From the NCBI RefSeq assembly GCF_000186865.1, contig NW_008705573.1, positions 493,409-510,013 of the forward strand: 16,605 nt of DNA, read 5' to 3'. The translations under genes and the position numbers were made by a program. Positions within the stretch are counted from its first letter, which is position 1, and every line of letters starts with the position of its first letter. Origin of the DNA: Aureococcus anophagefferens (Eukaryota > Sar > Pelagophyceae > Pelagomonadales > Pelagomonadaceae). Shown one piece after another: positions 1 through 7,574 of the stretch. The notes under the pieces were generated by a model. The model did not search any database and was not told where the DNA came from. It saw only the letters and a list, made by a program, of their open reading frames with translations.

Positions 1-1763
1 TCGCGCAGCTGCGCCGCGTCCGTCGTCGCCGCGGCGAGCTCGAAGGCGACGGCCGCGGCGCCCGTCGCGAGGCGGCGGCGGGCGCTCCCGTAGGCCGTCG
101 CGGCGGGCGCCGACGCGGCCGCGTACCCGAAGAAGTCGACGGTCGCGAGGAGAGCGTCGGAGAACGCGGCGCCGCTCTCCGCCTCGCCGTTGAAGCTCGC
201 GGCGTCGACGTCGTTCAAGACCACGGACGCGGCGAAGACGGCGTCGACGGGCGGCGCCGGCGTCGGCGCGTAGGTCGGCGCGTCGTCCGCGGCGACGGCC
301 GTGCCCCCGGGCGACGGCGCCTCCGACGACGGCGCCGCCGACGGCTCGGGCGCCTCCGACGACGGCGCGGCGGACGGCGCGTAGGTCGTCGGCGCGGGCG
401 CCGGGGCCGGGGACGGGGCCGCGGTCGCCGTCGGGCACGACGACGGGTCGAGCGCGGCCGACGGCGCGTAGGTCGTCGGCGCCGCGGAGGGGCTCCGCGA
501 CGGCCGCGGCGACGGCCGCCGCGTCGAGGGCTCCGCGGACGGCGCCGCCGAGGGCGCGTAGGTCGTCGCGGCGCGCGTCGGCGGCGACGACGGCGCGGCG
601 GTCGTCGGGGCCAGGGTCGGCGGCGGCGACGGCGTCGACGTCGTCGGCGCGAGGGTCGGCGGCGGCGACGGCGCGGCCGTCGTCGGGGCCGGGGTCGGCG
701 CGTCGGACGTCGGCGCGCGCGCGGGCGCGCGCGAGGGCGCGCCCGTCGACGGCGCGAGGGTCGGCGTCGACGTCGTCGGCGGCCGCGTGGGCGCCGCGGA
801 CGGCGCCGGCGCGGCCGACGGCGCGTAGGTCGGGCGCGCGGTCGCCTCGGCCGTCGGCGCCGCGGACGGCGGCGGCGGCGCGGACGGCGCGTAGGCCGGC
901 GGCGCGGGCGCGGGCGGCGCCGTCGGCGGCGCGCTCGGGTGCGCCGACGGCGGCCGCGGCGCGCGGCTCGGCGCGTAGCTCGGCGCGGCGCTCGCGTCCG
1001 CGAGCGCCGTCGGCGGCGCCGTCGGCGCGGCGCTCGGCGCGGGCGCCGTCGGCGCGGCGCTCGGCGCAGACGTCACGGCCGCGGCGGCGCTCGGCGGCCG
1101 CGTCGGCGGCGCGGACGGTTTCGCGGCGAACGGCGTCGGCGGCGCGGACGTCGGCGGCCGCGACGCCGTCGGCGCGGCCGTCGGCGCGAAGGCGACGGCG
1201 ACGTCGTCGACGGCCATGTCGCCGGTCATGCCGTCGCCCGTCGTCGCGCGGATGCGCAGCCGGAGCGCGGATTCGACGACGACGGCCTCGGCGCGCCGCC
1301 AGCCGTCGCCCTGGTCTCCCGAGAGCTCCCAGAGGCCGCAGTCCCAGGAGTCGCCGAACCAGCCGTAGTCGCGCAGCGCGTCGACGGCGAGCGACCCCGT
1401 CGTCGCGCCGTACATGCTGTAGGCGAAGGACACGGCGACGTCGGCCGCCGCGAACTCCGGCGACAAAAGCTCGAAGACGACGGCCGGGTGGTTCGGGTAG
1501 GAGCTCTCGACGAAGGCGTAGCTCCCGGCGCCCGACGCGTCGCCGGACGGGCCCGTGTTCCGCGTCGTCGTGGACCCGCTCGCCCGCGCCCAGGCCGCGG
1601 AGGCGCCGTCGACGGCGGCGCCGGCGTCCCAGCCGCACCAGCCGCCGTCGAAGCCGCAGCTGACGTTCGACGCGGTCGTGACGACCGTCGGCGCCGCCGT
1701 CGGGACGGCGCTCGGGCACGTCGTCGCCCGGGCCGCGGCGAGCGGTAGGAGCCAAACGCGCAT
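1..1763 (-). CDS. MAM-domain secreted/surface protein with long P/T/S-rich stalk (C-terminus beyond window)
   Basis: The minus strand is open from an ATG at 1763 to the left edge (587 codons, no stop). A short signal-like start (MRVWLLPLAAARA) precedes a MAM domain at about residues 35-192. Its marks are a CGFDGGWCGW start, a GSYAFVES segment, WRRAEAVV, and the typical end GDGMTGDMAVDDVAV. Residues about 193-505 are a Pro/Thr/Ala/Ser stalk with repeated APTYAPS, PTLAPT and PSAAPT motifs, as in many stramenopile cell-surface proteins. From about 505 a new folded part begins (VVLNDVDAASFN, then SARRRLATGAAAVAFEL), which resembles a domain seen after such stalks in algal proteins, and runs off the window. 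MAM domains generally mediate extracellular adhesion; an adhesion or cell-wall role here is inferred. The start has A at -3. Membrane anchoring cannot be judged without the missing end. Confidence 0.85.
   Translation of the reverse strand, partial: MRVWLLPLAAARATTCPSAVPTAAPTVVTTASNVSCGFDGGWCGWDAGAAVDGASAAWARASGSTTTRNTGPSGDASGAGSYAFVESSYPNHPAVVFELLSPEFAAADVAVSFAYSMYGATTGSLAVDALRDYGWFGDSWDCGLWELSGDQGDGWRRAEAVVVESALRLRIRATTGDGMTGDMAVDDVAVAFAPTAAPTASRPPTSAPPTPFAAKPSAPPTRPPSAAAAVTSAPSAAPTAPAPSAAPTAPPTALADASAAPSYAPSRAPRPPSAHPSAPPTAPPAPAPPAYAPSAPPPPSAAPTAEATARPTYAPSAAPAPSAAPTRPPTTSTPTLAPSTGAPSRAPARAPTSDAPTPAPTTAAPSPPPTLAPTTSTPSPPPTLAPTTAAPSSPPTRAATTYAPSAAPSAEPSTRRPSPRPSRSPSAAPTTYAPSAALDPSSCPTATAAPSPAPAPAPTTYAPSAAPSSEAPEPSAAPSSEAPSPGGTAVAADDAPTYAPTPAPPVDAVFAASVVLNDVDAASFNGEAESGAAFSDALLATVDFFGYAAASAPAATAYGSARRRLATGAAAVAFELAAATTDAAQLR
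250..1187 (-). repeat. Degenerate coding repeats of the P/T/S stalk
   Basis: About 310 residues of low complexity, built from PT-x-APS type units. The most regular part is at about 601-678, where two neighbouring 39-bp copies encode the 13-residue unit PSPPPTLAPTTST and then PSPPPTLAPTTAA, followed by a diverged third. The phrase encoding APSA next to TYAPS recurs at about 255, 370, 460, 550, 820 and 880. Such a stalk is expected to be extended and O-glycosylated. Length variation between strains would be expected. Confidence 0.75.
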
Positions 1764-1879
1764 TATCGAAATGCTCGGGCTGCCGTGCTCATCGTGATTT
1801 TTGATCGGCCGTCGTAAACTTGCTTCTTCAATAATTGCTTCTTGAAAGGCTGAGATGATGCAGTGGTAAATTGCAAAGC
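1764..1879. promoter_or_regulatory. Short divergent intergenic region, AT-richer than its flanks
   Basis: Only 116 bp separate two divergent ATGs (1763 on minus, 1880 on plus), so both promoters must lie here or inside the neighbours. The stretch is much AT-richer than the coding DNA. It contains two copies of TTGCTTCTT at 1820-1828 and 1835-1843, 15 bp apart. No TATA box or known factor site can be named with confidence. Confidence 0.4.
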
Positions 1880-2689
1880 ATGGAGCTGAGCGCGCTCGTG
1901 CTTCTGACATGCATCGTCCAGACGCGATCCCTCCAGCCGCTCGGGTCCGCGAAAGAGCCCGCGCGCCGGCGCGAGACGGCCGCCGTGCTCGGCTGCGATC
2001 ATAAGCTCGGCGCCGTCGCCTACGGCTACCTCCAGCGGCTCGGCGCCGTCCACGAGTCGGGCCTGCGCGAACCCGTCGCGCTCCTGAAAGGCAACATGCA
2101 ACGGCGAAAGCTCTCGTCCGTGCTCTCGTCCGCGTTCCTCGGCGCGCTGAACCCGCGGCGCGCCGTCGACGTCGGCAGCGGCGCGGCGCTCGCGAGGGCC
2201 GTCTCGGACTTCGACGTCACGCGCTGCGTCGCCGGCGAGGCCGTGGCGGGATCGACGGCGCTGCTCAACGCCTGCTGCGCGTCCGGCGGCTGGGTCGGCG
2301 CCGTCGCGGTCGGCGACGAGGCCGCGGCGGCCGCGCGCGCAATGCTCGAGGACCGCTGCGGCGGGAGCCTCGTCGTCGCCGTGGAGCAAGAGTTGGAGGA
2401 CTGCGGCACGTTCTGGAACTTCCACCGGGGCTGCGGGCCCCTCGACGGCCGACGGCCGCGCGTCGAGGACGCCGCGGCCGCGCTCTGCGCGGGCGCGCTC
2501 GCGCTCCCGGCGGACGAGCACGTCTACGTCGCGCCCGGCGGGGCCGACGGCGCGGCCTGGGAGTCGCCGCTCGAGGCCATGGACTGGATCCTCGAGGCGT
2601 CCGCGGTGCGCGCGCCGCCGTCCTGGGACGTCGACGCGGCGGACGCGCGCGCGGTCGACGCGACGGGGAAGCCGTGGAGCCGGTGGTAA
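1880..2689 (+). CDS. Unrecognised secreted or organelle-targeted protein, 269 aa
   Basis: I chose ATG 1880 (context AGCATGG); it is the first ATG in this frame. The protein starts with a hydrophobic stretch (MELSALVLLTCIVQTRS), which looks like a signal peptide. The mature part is Ala/Gly/Asp-rich and has several cysteines. The segment RRAVDVGSGAALARAV resembles the first glycine-rich loop of a Rossmann or SAM-binding fold, but later methyltransferase motifs are not evident, so I do not call one. The C-terminus (EAMDWILEASAV, ending GKPWSRW) has no family I recognise. Codon use is strongly GC-ending like its neighbours, which supports real coding. It converges on the eIF4E-like gene with a 139-bp gap. 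Confidence 0.6.
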   Translation: MELSALVLLTCIVQTRSLQPLGSAKEPARRRETAAVLGCDHKLGAVAYGYLQRLGAVHESGLREPVALLKGNMQRRKLSSVLSSAFLGALNPRRAVDVGSGAALARAVSDFDVTRCVAGEAVAGSTALLNACCASGGWVGAVAVGDEAAAAARAMLEDRCGGSLVVAVEQELEDCGTFWNFHRGCGPLDGRRPRVEDAAAALCAGALALPADEHVYVAPGGADGAAWESPLEAMDWILEASAVRAPPSWDVDAADARAVDATGKPWSRW

Positions 2690-2690
2690 G

Positions 2691-2816
2691 CTCCGAGGTC
2701 GCTACGGCGCGCGATCCCCCAGGGCGCGCGGGCCGGCCATGCCGCGCCGCTCGCTACTCGTGGTCTCCGAGGTCGTTACGGCACACGACCCCCACCAGAG
2801 CGCGCGCGGGCCGGCC
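2691..2816. repeat. Imperfect tandem duplication between convergent genes
   Basis: Two related copies start with CTCCGAGGTCG and end with GGGCCGGCC: 2691-2738 (48 bp) and 2765-2816 (52 bp), with a start-to-start period of 74 bp. They differ by several substitutions and small indels (for example GCTACGGCGCGCGATC against GTTACGGCACACGACC). They fill most of the gap between the stop at 2689 and the stop at 2829. No coding role is seen. Confidence 0.7.
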
Positions 2817-2828
2817 CCGCCCGCGCGC

Positions 2829-3521
2829 TCACTTGCGCGCGCGGAGCGTGGACCAGTCGCGGTCGCTGCGGGGCTCGGGCGCGGCCGCGTGGACGCGCTC
2901 GCGCGGGGGCCCGCGGGGCGGCCCGCGGTTGCCCTTGTCGCGGTCGCCGCGCGCGTCGCCCTGGCGGTTCCAGCCGCCGCCGCCGCCCTGGCGGTGGAAC
3001 TGGTGCCGCTTGTACTCCAGGGTGATGAAGTTGGGCAAATCGAGCGCGGATTTGATGACGTCGCGGATCTTGTTCGTCGCGTCCTTGTCCTCGGCGTCCG
3101 AGTTCCAGACGGCGATGATGTCCTCGTGCTGGCGCACGGACACGACGACGCCGCAGACGTGGACGCCGACGTCGCCGAACTGCTCGCCGATTAGAGCGAG
3201 GAGAAGCTCCTCGAAGTAGAGGCTCGCGAGGTTCTCGACCTTGCGGAGGCGGATGATCCACTTGCCGCCGCGCTTGTTGTGCGGGTCCTCCCAGGTCGGC
3301 GTGATGCCCTCGCGGAAGAGGTGGTAGTCCGTCACGTGCGAGTCGTTGCCCAGGTCCGCCGGCTTGACGAGGTGGTCGTAGATGCCGAAGAAGCCCTGGA
3401 CGGAGTCGAAGGCGCCGATCTTGTTGATGCTGCTCGCGTAGCCCTGCGAGTCCTTGCCGCCCTCGCTCCGGTCGCGGCGCATGAAGAAGAAGGCGAAGCG
3501 GTTGTCCAGGAAGGTCGTCAT
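2829..3521 (-). CDS. Class II eIF4E family (4EHP/nCBP-like) cap-binding protein with RG-rich tail
   Basis: The 230-aa product carries the whole eIF4E fold at about residues 3-176. Family hallmarks are INKIGAFDSVQGFFGIYDH, YHLFREGITPTWEDPHNKR, GGKWIIRLRK, LALIGEQF, VCGVVVSVRQHEDIIAVWN and LEYKRHQF. The GGKWIIRLRK and EDIIAVWN blocks are closest to 4EHP. Against human eIF4E numbering, W43 and W56 are replaced by F9 and Y28, which is the class II pattern; cap-stacking W102 is kept as W77 followed by E78. W46 is F12, and W73, the eIF4G/4E-BP contact, is F45. Residues 178-210 form a Gly/Arg-rich tail (GGGGGW, RGPPRGPPR). ATG 3521 has A at -3; an in-frame ATG at 3605 would add 28 basic, Pro-rich residues encoded partly by a poly-A run and is less likely. 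Likely a translational repressor or specialised cap-binder rather than the main eIF4E. Confidence 0.9.
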   Translation of the reverse strand: MTTFLDNRFAFFFMRRDRSEGGKDSQGYASSINKIGAFDSVQGFFGIYDHLVKPADLGNDSHVTDYHLFREGITPTWEDPHNKRGGKWIIRLRKVENLASLYFEELLLALIGEQFGDVGVHVCGVVVSVRQHEDIIAVWNSDAEDKDATNKIRDVIKSALDLPNFITLEYKRHQFHRQGGGGGWNRQGDARGDRDKGNRGPPRGPPRERVHAAAPEPRSDRDWSTLRARK

Positions 3522-3701
3522 GTTTTTTTTTGGTGGCGGGGCCGGTTTTCGCGCGGTTTTTTTGTGGCGTAGGTCGTGCACCGGCGGCGGCGGACGCGGC
3601 GACAAGCGCGGATGATGGGGGGGCGGTGCGGCTGTGCGCGCGGCGGTCGCGGATGCGCGCTCCGGAGCGAGTCGGCGCTCGCGAGCAAGTTAATGCCTAG
3701 T

Positions 3702-3941
3702 AGGGTTTTGTAAAATACGACTTTATTTCAGGATCGACGAGCTAGCGGCACCGCTCCGCCGAGCGCAGGGGTCGATCCGGGGACGTAAGGTCGTTCTGGG
3801 CCGCGCCCGCGCGTCGCGACCATGCTCGGAGTCTTTGCGCAGCTCGCGCACCGCTCGGCGGGGTCTGGCGGCGCGCGCCGATTGACACCACGTCGCGTAG
3901 CTCGTCGATCCTGAAAATAAAGTCGTGTTTTAGAAAACCCT
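3702..3941. repeat. 240-bp inverted-repeat module (43-44 bp arms) between divergent genes
   Basis: Left arm 3702-3744 starts AGGGTTTTGTAAAATACGAC and ends GGATCGACGAGCTA. Right arm 3898-3941 is its reverse complement with about two substitutions and one extra A. The 153-bp spacer is GC-rich; the arms are AT-rich. Read outward, each arm contains GAAATAAAG or GAAAATAAAG pointing to its neighbour gene (eIF4E-like to the left, oxygenase to the right). No convincing target duplication is seen (flanks TGCCTAGT and TGCAAGCA). It could be a MITE-like element, a mirrored divergent promoter, or a hairpin RNA source. The rest of the gap 3522-4163 shows only a poly-T run at 3523-3531 next to the eIF4E-like start and no further gene I can support. 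Confidence 0.85.
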
Positions 3942-4163
3942 TGCAAGCATGAAAGTCGGGCGCGGCGGATTGTTGCCGGCAACGAGCAGCGCTCTCAGCC
4001 GCATCAGAGAGCTTCGGCCGCCTCTCACGCCGTCAAACGCGTCCAACCGCGCGCCGTGCAGCGCGCGCAGCTGCGCAACGTGCTGTGCGAATCGACGACG
4101 GCGCGCACCAGAACCGCGGCCACCACCGTGGCGTTCCTCGAGCTGCTGCTCGCCGTGGCAGCC

Positions 4164-5154
4164 ATGGGCGGCTGGATCAGCAAGCAGGTGCGCTACGCGC
4201 CGCACACGGCGCGGCGCTGGGCCGCGAACCTCAACGGGCTGTCGCCGGAGGAGGCCTACGCGCCGCTGCGGCGGACACCGGAGCTCTTCGAGTCGCTGCT
4301 GCGCGACGAGTGGTTGGCGCCGACGCTCCTCGACGTCGTGCAGGCCGCGCGGCGCGGCCAGTGCCACAGGGATCTGCGCGAAGAGGCGCCGGGCGTCTTC
4401 TCCTTCGCCATGTTCAGCGACGCGTTCTGCCGCGACTTTCTGCAGGAGGTCGACGGCTACATGGACTCGGGGCTGCCCATCCGGCGGCCCAACAGCATGA
4501 ACAACTACGGGTTGATCGTCAACGAGATCGGCATGTTGGACGTCATCAGCGAGCTCCAGCGGGAGGTGCTCTGGCCCATCGCGCGGTCCCTCTGGCCCAA
4601 GGAAGGCAGCGCGTTCCACGCGCACCACTCCTTCATGGTGCAGTACCGCAAAACGGAGGACCCCGGGCTCGACATGCACACGGACGACAGCGACGTCACC
4701 TTCAACGTCTGCCTCGGCGAAGTCTTCGCCGGCGCGGGGCTTACTTTTTGCGGCGGCGTCGGGACCCCGGACCACCGCCAGCGCGCGCCGGCGTCCGTCG
4801 AGATCGTAGATGCGCCGGGAAACCCGTCACAGGTTCGCGTTCCAGTACGAGCACGTCAAGGGCCGCGCGGTCGTGCACCTCGGGTCCAAGCGGCACGGGG
4901 CCGACGACATCTCGAGCGGCACGCGGCGCAACCTCATCATCTGGAACCACAACCGGAACTGGCGCGCGTCGGCCGAGTACGAGACGCGCATGCAGCGCTA
5001 CCGCCGCGAGTCCGCCGCGCCGGACGCGCGCTGCCTCTCCTACACGCACGACCGCGACTTCGCCGAGTTCAAGCCCTACCCGCCGGGCAAGGAGGAGTTC
5101 GCGGAGCGCGCCTGGTGCCCGCCGCAGCGCGCGTGCTACGACCGGATGAAGTAA
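4164..5154 (+). CDS. 2-oxoglutarate/Fe(II)-dependent oxygenase (prolyl 4-hydroxylase/OGFOD-like)
   Basis: The catalytic double-stranded beta-helix is clear but split over two frames. The first frame ends with SFMVQYRKTEDPGLDMHTDD, then FNVCLGEVFAGAGLTFCGG. The second has FAFQYEHVKGRAVVHLG, then KRHGADDISSGTRRNLIIW. With the proposed splice the product is 316 aa. Iron ligands are H172 and D174 (HTD) and H231; R241 is the expected 2-oxoglutarate-binding Arg ten residues further on. The N-terminal about 150 residues are helical and less conserved. I chose ATG 4164 (GCCATGG), the first ATG in frame; an open hydrophobic stretch just upstream has no ATG. Substrate is unknown; relatives hydroxylate protein side chains. 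The frame change near 4793-4832 is best explained by a 40-nt intron, otherwise by a frameshift or sequence error. Confidence 0.8.
4793..4832 (+). other. Candidate 40-nt GT-AG intron in the oxygenase gene
   Basis: Upstream coding is in one frame to about 4792; downstream homology (FAFQYEHVKG) resumes in a frame shifted by +1. A GT at 4793 and an AG at 4831-4832 (GTCACAG, then GTTCGC) remove 40 nt and join the frames as RAPAFAFQYEHVKG. Other nearby GT donors (4756-4757, 4797, 4806) give lengths divisible by three and fail. The second frame also has a stop just before 4810. No inverted-repeat ends are seen, so it is not an obvious introner. A one-base assembly error is the alternative. Confidence 0.5.
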
Positions 5155-5232
5155 ACAGCGGGTGCTTTGTTAAAGTTCGGAGTCGTGCGATTCGCCGAAA
5201 TGCGGGACGCGAACGAGCCGGGGCATCTTAGT

Positions 5233-5820
5233 TTAGGCGCGCTTGCTCTTGGCGTAGTAGGCCGCGGCGCCGCCCGTGAGCGCGGCGCAGATGGCGGCGA
5301 ACTCGATGACGAGGTTGCCGAGGAGCCAGTAGTCCATGCCGCCGACGCCCTTCGGCGGCTGCGGCTCCCCGCTCGGCGGCGCGACGCCCGCGATGCAGAT
5401 GCCCGCGATGAAGTCCCAGCAGCCGAAGAAGAGAAACCCCATCACGAGCGCGTAGACCTGGGGCCCGGTCCGCGTCGCCGCGAGCCAGCAGTACCAGGGC
5501 GCCACGAGGCCGACGATGCCGTCGCCCGTGAGCGGCACGAGCCAGGGGAAGGGGAACGACGGCTCGCCGGACCCGCCCATGTTCGGGTAGAGCGCGAAGC
5601 CGACCAGGCGGTACGTCTGCCAGCCGAGGACGACGACGACGAACTTGACCGCCGCGGGCTTGGGGCCGGCGGCCCGGGACGCCGTCGACGTGAGCGCGAA
5701 GGCGACCGGCGGTAGGAACGCCATGAGGCCGAAGACGGCGCCGAGCAGCTTGACGTAGTCGTCGCCGACGTGCTTGACGATCGGCAGCGGGAAGGTCTCG
5801 TAGAGATCGGTGGAGGCCAT
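5233..5820 (-). CDS. Five-span integral membrane protein, 195 aa, function unknown
   Basis: Start is ATG 5820 (AACGATGG, A at -3, G at +4). The open frame continues upstream only through the low-complexity minisatellite, which is not believable coding. Hydrophobic segments lie at about residues 24-43, 58-77, 100-115, 121-147 and 163-189. Conserved-looking polar or aromatic spots are WQTYRLVGFALYPNMGG, APWYCWLAA and CWDFIAGICIAG. The C-terminus ends AYYAKSKRA, a basic cytosolic-type tail. I do not recognise the family. It converges on the oxygenase (78 bp between stops) and lies downstream of the protease gene on the same strand, too far for an obvious shared transcript. Confidence 0.7.
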   Translation of the reverse strand: MASTDLYETFPLPIVKHVGDDYVKLLGAVFGLMAFLPPVAFALTSTASRAAGPKPAAVKFVVVVLGWQTYRLVGFALYPNMGGSGEPSFPFPWLVPLTGDGIVGLVAPWYCWLAATRTGPQVYALVMGFLFFGCWDFIAGICIAGVAPPSGEPQPPKGVGGMDYWLLGNLVIEFAAICAALTGGAAAYYAKSKRA

Positions 5821-5974
5821 CGTTGTCGGTCGCGGCCGTCGACGCGCGCGCTGCTGTTTCTGTGGCAATTGTTCTGTGGACACTGTTCGAGCCGGCTGCC
5901 GAGTCCGAAGTGGGCTGCCGAACGGGCCCCTGCGCGACGGTCCGGCCCCGGGACGGGGGGCGGGGACGGCGGGC

Positions 5975-6165
5975 ACGGGGGTTCCGGCACGGTAAATGCG
6001 CTCAGGGCACGCGGCCCGGCACGGGCCCGGCACGCGGCACGGCACTCGGCACGGGCCCCGGGCACGGGCCGGGCACGGGCCGGGGAGGCCCGGCACGGGC
6101 CCGGCACGGGGCCCCGGGCACGGCCCGGGCACGGGCCGGGGACGTGGCCGGGGACCGCGGCACGC
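5975..6165. repeat. GC minisatellite with about 10-11 bp unit
   Basis: Irregular tandem copies of GGCACGGGCC and close variants (GGCACGGGGCC, GGCACGCGGC, GGGCACGGGCC) run through about 190 bp, with a few degenerate units at the edges. Open frames that cross it read as Pro/Gly/Arg/Ala strings on both strands and are artefacts. The block sits about 155 bp upstream of the membrane-protein start. The rest of the 5821-6440 gap (5821-5974 and 6166-6440) shows no gene I can support. Confidence 0.85.
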
Positions 6166-6440
6166 ACCGTCGCGCAGGGGCCCCTTGCCGACGCGGACAC
6201 GCGGACAAAATGTGGGCAAGAAAGGGTCGGAGCGCGTCGTCGCGGTCGCAGAGGTCGCGAGCGCGTTCCTCGGCGCGGCGGCCCGAGGAGCCGCGGAGTC
6301 GTAGTGCTATTTACAGGCATGTGCACGCAAAAAGGGCGGGGCAAAGGGGGGAACGCCGCGGCGTCGTGGTGCGGCGGCGGGCGGGGTTCGACTAGGCGCC
6401 GCGGGGTCGCGGGCGGCGTGTATGTCCAGCGGCCGGCGCC

Positions 6441-7574
6441 CTAGGCGGCGATGGGGTAGGAGGCGAAGTTGGCGACGCCGCAGGCGTTGACGCCGCGCTC
6501 GAGGCGCATGTAGCCGGACTCGCCCCAGGTCGTGCCCCACGAGTTGCGGATCCACCAGTAGTCGACGCCGTCGTCCGTGCCGTAGCCGACGATGGCGACG
6601 CCGTGGTCCGCGTGGGTCGGGTCCGAGGAGCAGCCGAGGATGGACCGGGGCTTGAGGATGCCCCCGGAATAGAGCTGCCACTGCTTGGAAGCGTCGAGCG
6701 CGATGGACACGGGCCCCGCGTTCGCGAGCGCGTCCGCGAGCGCGACCTCGTCGCCGACGGCGACGTCGGTCCAGTTCGAGATCGTCGCGCCGACGTTGGC
6801 CTTGTCGAAGGCGCAGGTGCCGTCCTTGCCCGTGTAGCCGTAGGAGGCCTCCGTGTCGATGCCGCCGTCCTGGTTCTTGATGATGTAGTCGAACGCGTTG
6901 TCCATGAGCCCGCCGGAGCAGCCCATGCAGCACTCGTCGCCGCCGTCGATCTGGTCCTTCTTCACGCAGTCCACGAGGTTCTGCTCGGAAAGCGTCACGA
7001 GCTTGCCCGTCTTCCGGGCCGCCGCGCCCTCGATGGACACCACGGTGGAGAACGTCCAGCAGGAGCCGCAGGAGCCCTGGTTCTTGATGTCGGCGACGAC
7101 GCCCTCCGTGCGCCAGTCGACGGCCGTCGGCGCGGCCTTGTCGGAGACCTCGTGCGTCGCGCCGGCCTGCGACGGCTTCGGGCGGCTGTGGAGCTTCTGG
7201 TACGACGCGAACTCCTCGGCCGTCCAGTCCGCGAACTGGTTGTCGAGGCCCAGGGCGAAGCCCTCGGCCTTGGCGTCGTGCTCGAGGACGATCTTCGCGT
7301 TCTGGGCGAAGACCGTGAGCCGGTGGGCCCATTCCTCGACGGTCTCGTACGTCTTCTCGAATTTGGTCATGAAGGTCATGAAGGCCTCGTGGACGGCCTC
7401 GACGTCGGTCTCGCCGGCGGCGCGGCAGGGGTGCGTGCGCACGCAGTCCTCGGCCGTGGACACGGAGCAGCAGGCCGGGGACGGGTTCCAGATGCCGTGG
7501 CCGTCGGCGCCGAGCATGTGCTGCTGCTGCGCGGAAACGCCGGGGAGGAGCGCGAGGGCGAGGGCGAGCTTCAT
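6441..7574 (-). CDS. Cathepsin L-like papain-family cysteine protease (preproenzyme)
   Basis: A complete 377-aa, intronless gene. Signal peptide MKLALALALLPGVSA; then a short Cys-containing insert (about 20-57); then an I29 inhibitor prodomain at about 60-122 with an ERFNIN-like helix (EEWAHRLTVFAQNAKIV) and LGLDNQFADWT. The mature enzyme starts near residue 148 (APTAVDWRTEGVV). Catalytic residues are visible: oxyanion Q166 and C172 in NQGSCGSCWTFS, H324 in THADHGVAIVGYG, N344 in IRNSWGTTWGESGY. GCSGGLMDNAF is the conserved substrate-groove loop. Length is normal for the family. It is expected to enter the secretory route and act in a vacuole/lysosome or outside the cell. It is transcribed divergently from the exostosin gene; start context is ACCATGA. 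Confidence 0.97.
   Translation of the reverse strand: MKLALALALLPGVSAQQQHMLGADGHGIWNPSPACCSVSTAEDCVRTHPCRAAGETDVEAVHEAFMTFMTKFEKTYETVEEWAHRLTVFAQNAKIVLEHDAKAEGFALGLDNQFADWTAEEFASYQKLHSRPKPSQAGATHEVSDKAAPTAVDWRTEGVVADIKNQGSCGSCWTFSTVVSIEGAAARKTGKLVTLSEQNLVDCVKKDQIDGGDECCMGCSGGLMDNAFDYIIKNQDGGIDTEASYGYTGKDGTCAFDKANVGATISNWTDVAVGDEVALADALANAGPVSIALDASKQWQLYSGGILKPRSILGCSSDPTHADHGVAIVGYGTDDGVDYWWIRNSWGTTWGESGYMRLERGVNACGVANFASYPIAA

Noticed and set aside
250..1187. CRISPR-like or satellite array on the left
   Set aside because: The repeats are in frame, degenerate and encode a P/T/S stalk; there are no equal unique spacers.
939..1748. Plus-strand Arg-rich open frame
   Set aside because: Antisense to the MAM-domain protein; its composition is a shadow of Pro/Ala codons, with no domain.
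3765..3782. GGTCGATCC string in the inverted-repeat spacer as part of a tRNA
   Set aside because: The loop is too short and no cloverleaf can be formed; it merely repeats the GGATCGAC core of the arms.
3728..3982. 84-codon minus-strand frame across the inverted repeat
   Set aside because: It covers both arm sequences and the spacer and has no recognisable motif or start context.
4793..4832. The oxygenase intron as an introner
   Set aside because: Only 40 nt, no inverted ends; GTCCGTCG and GTTCGCGT share too little to call a target duplication.
5821..6219. N-terminal extension of the membrane protein through the minisatellite
   Set aside because: The extension is Pro/Gly/Arg repeat noise; ATG 5820 is in strong context and starts the hydrophobic protein cleanly.
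6375..6410. GGTTCGA string resembling a tRNA T-loop
   Set aside because: The flanking bases do not pair as a T-arm, and no acceptor, D or anticodon arms can be drawn.
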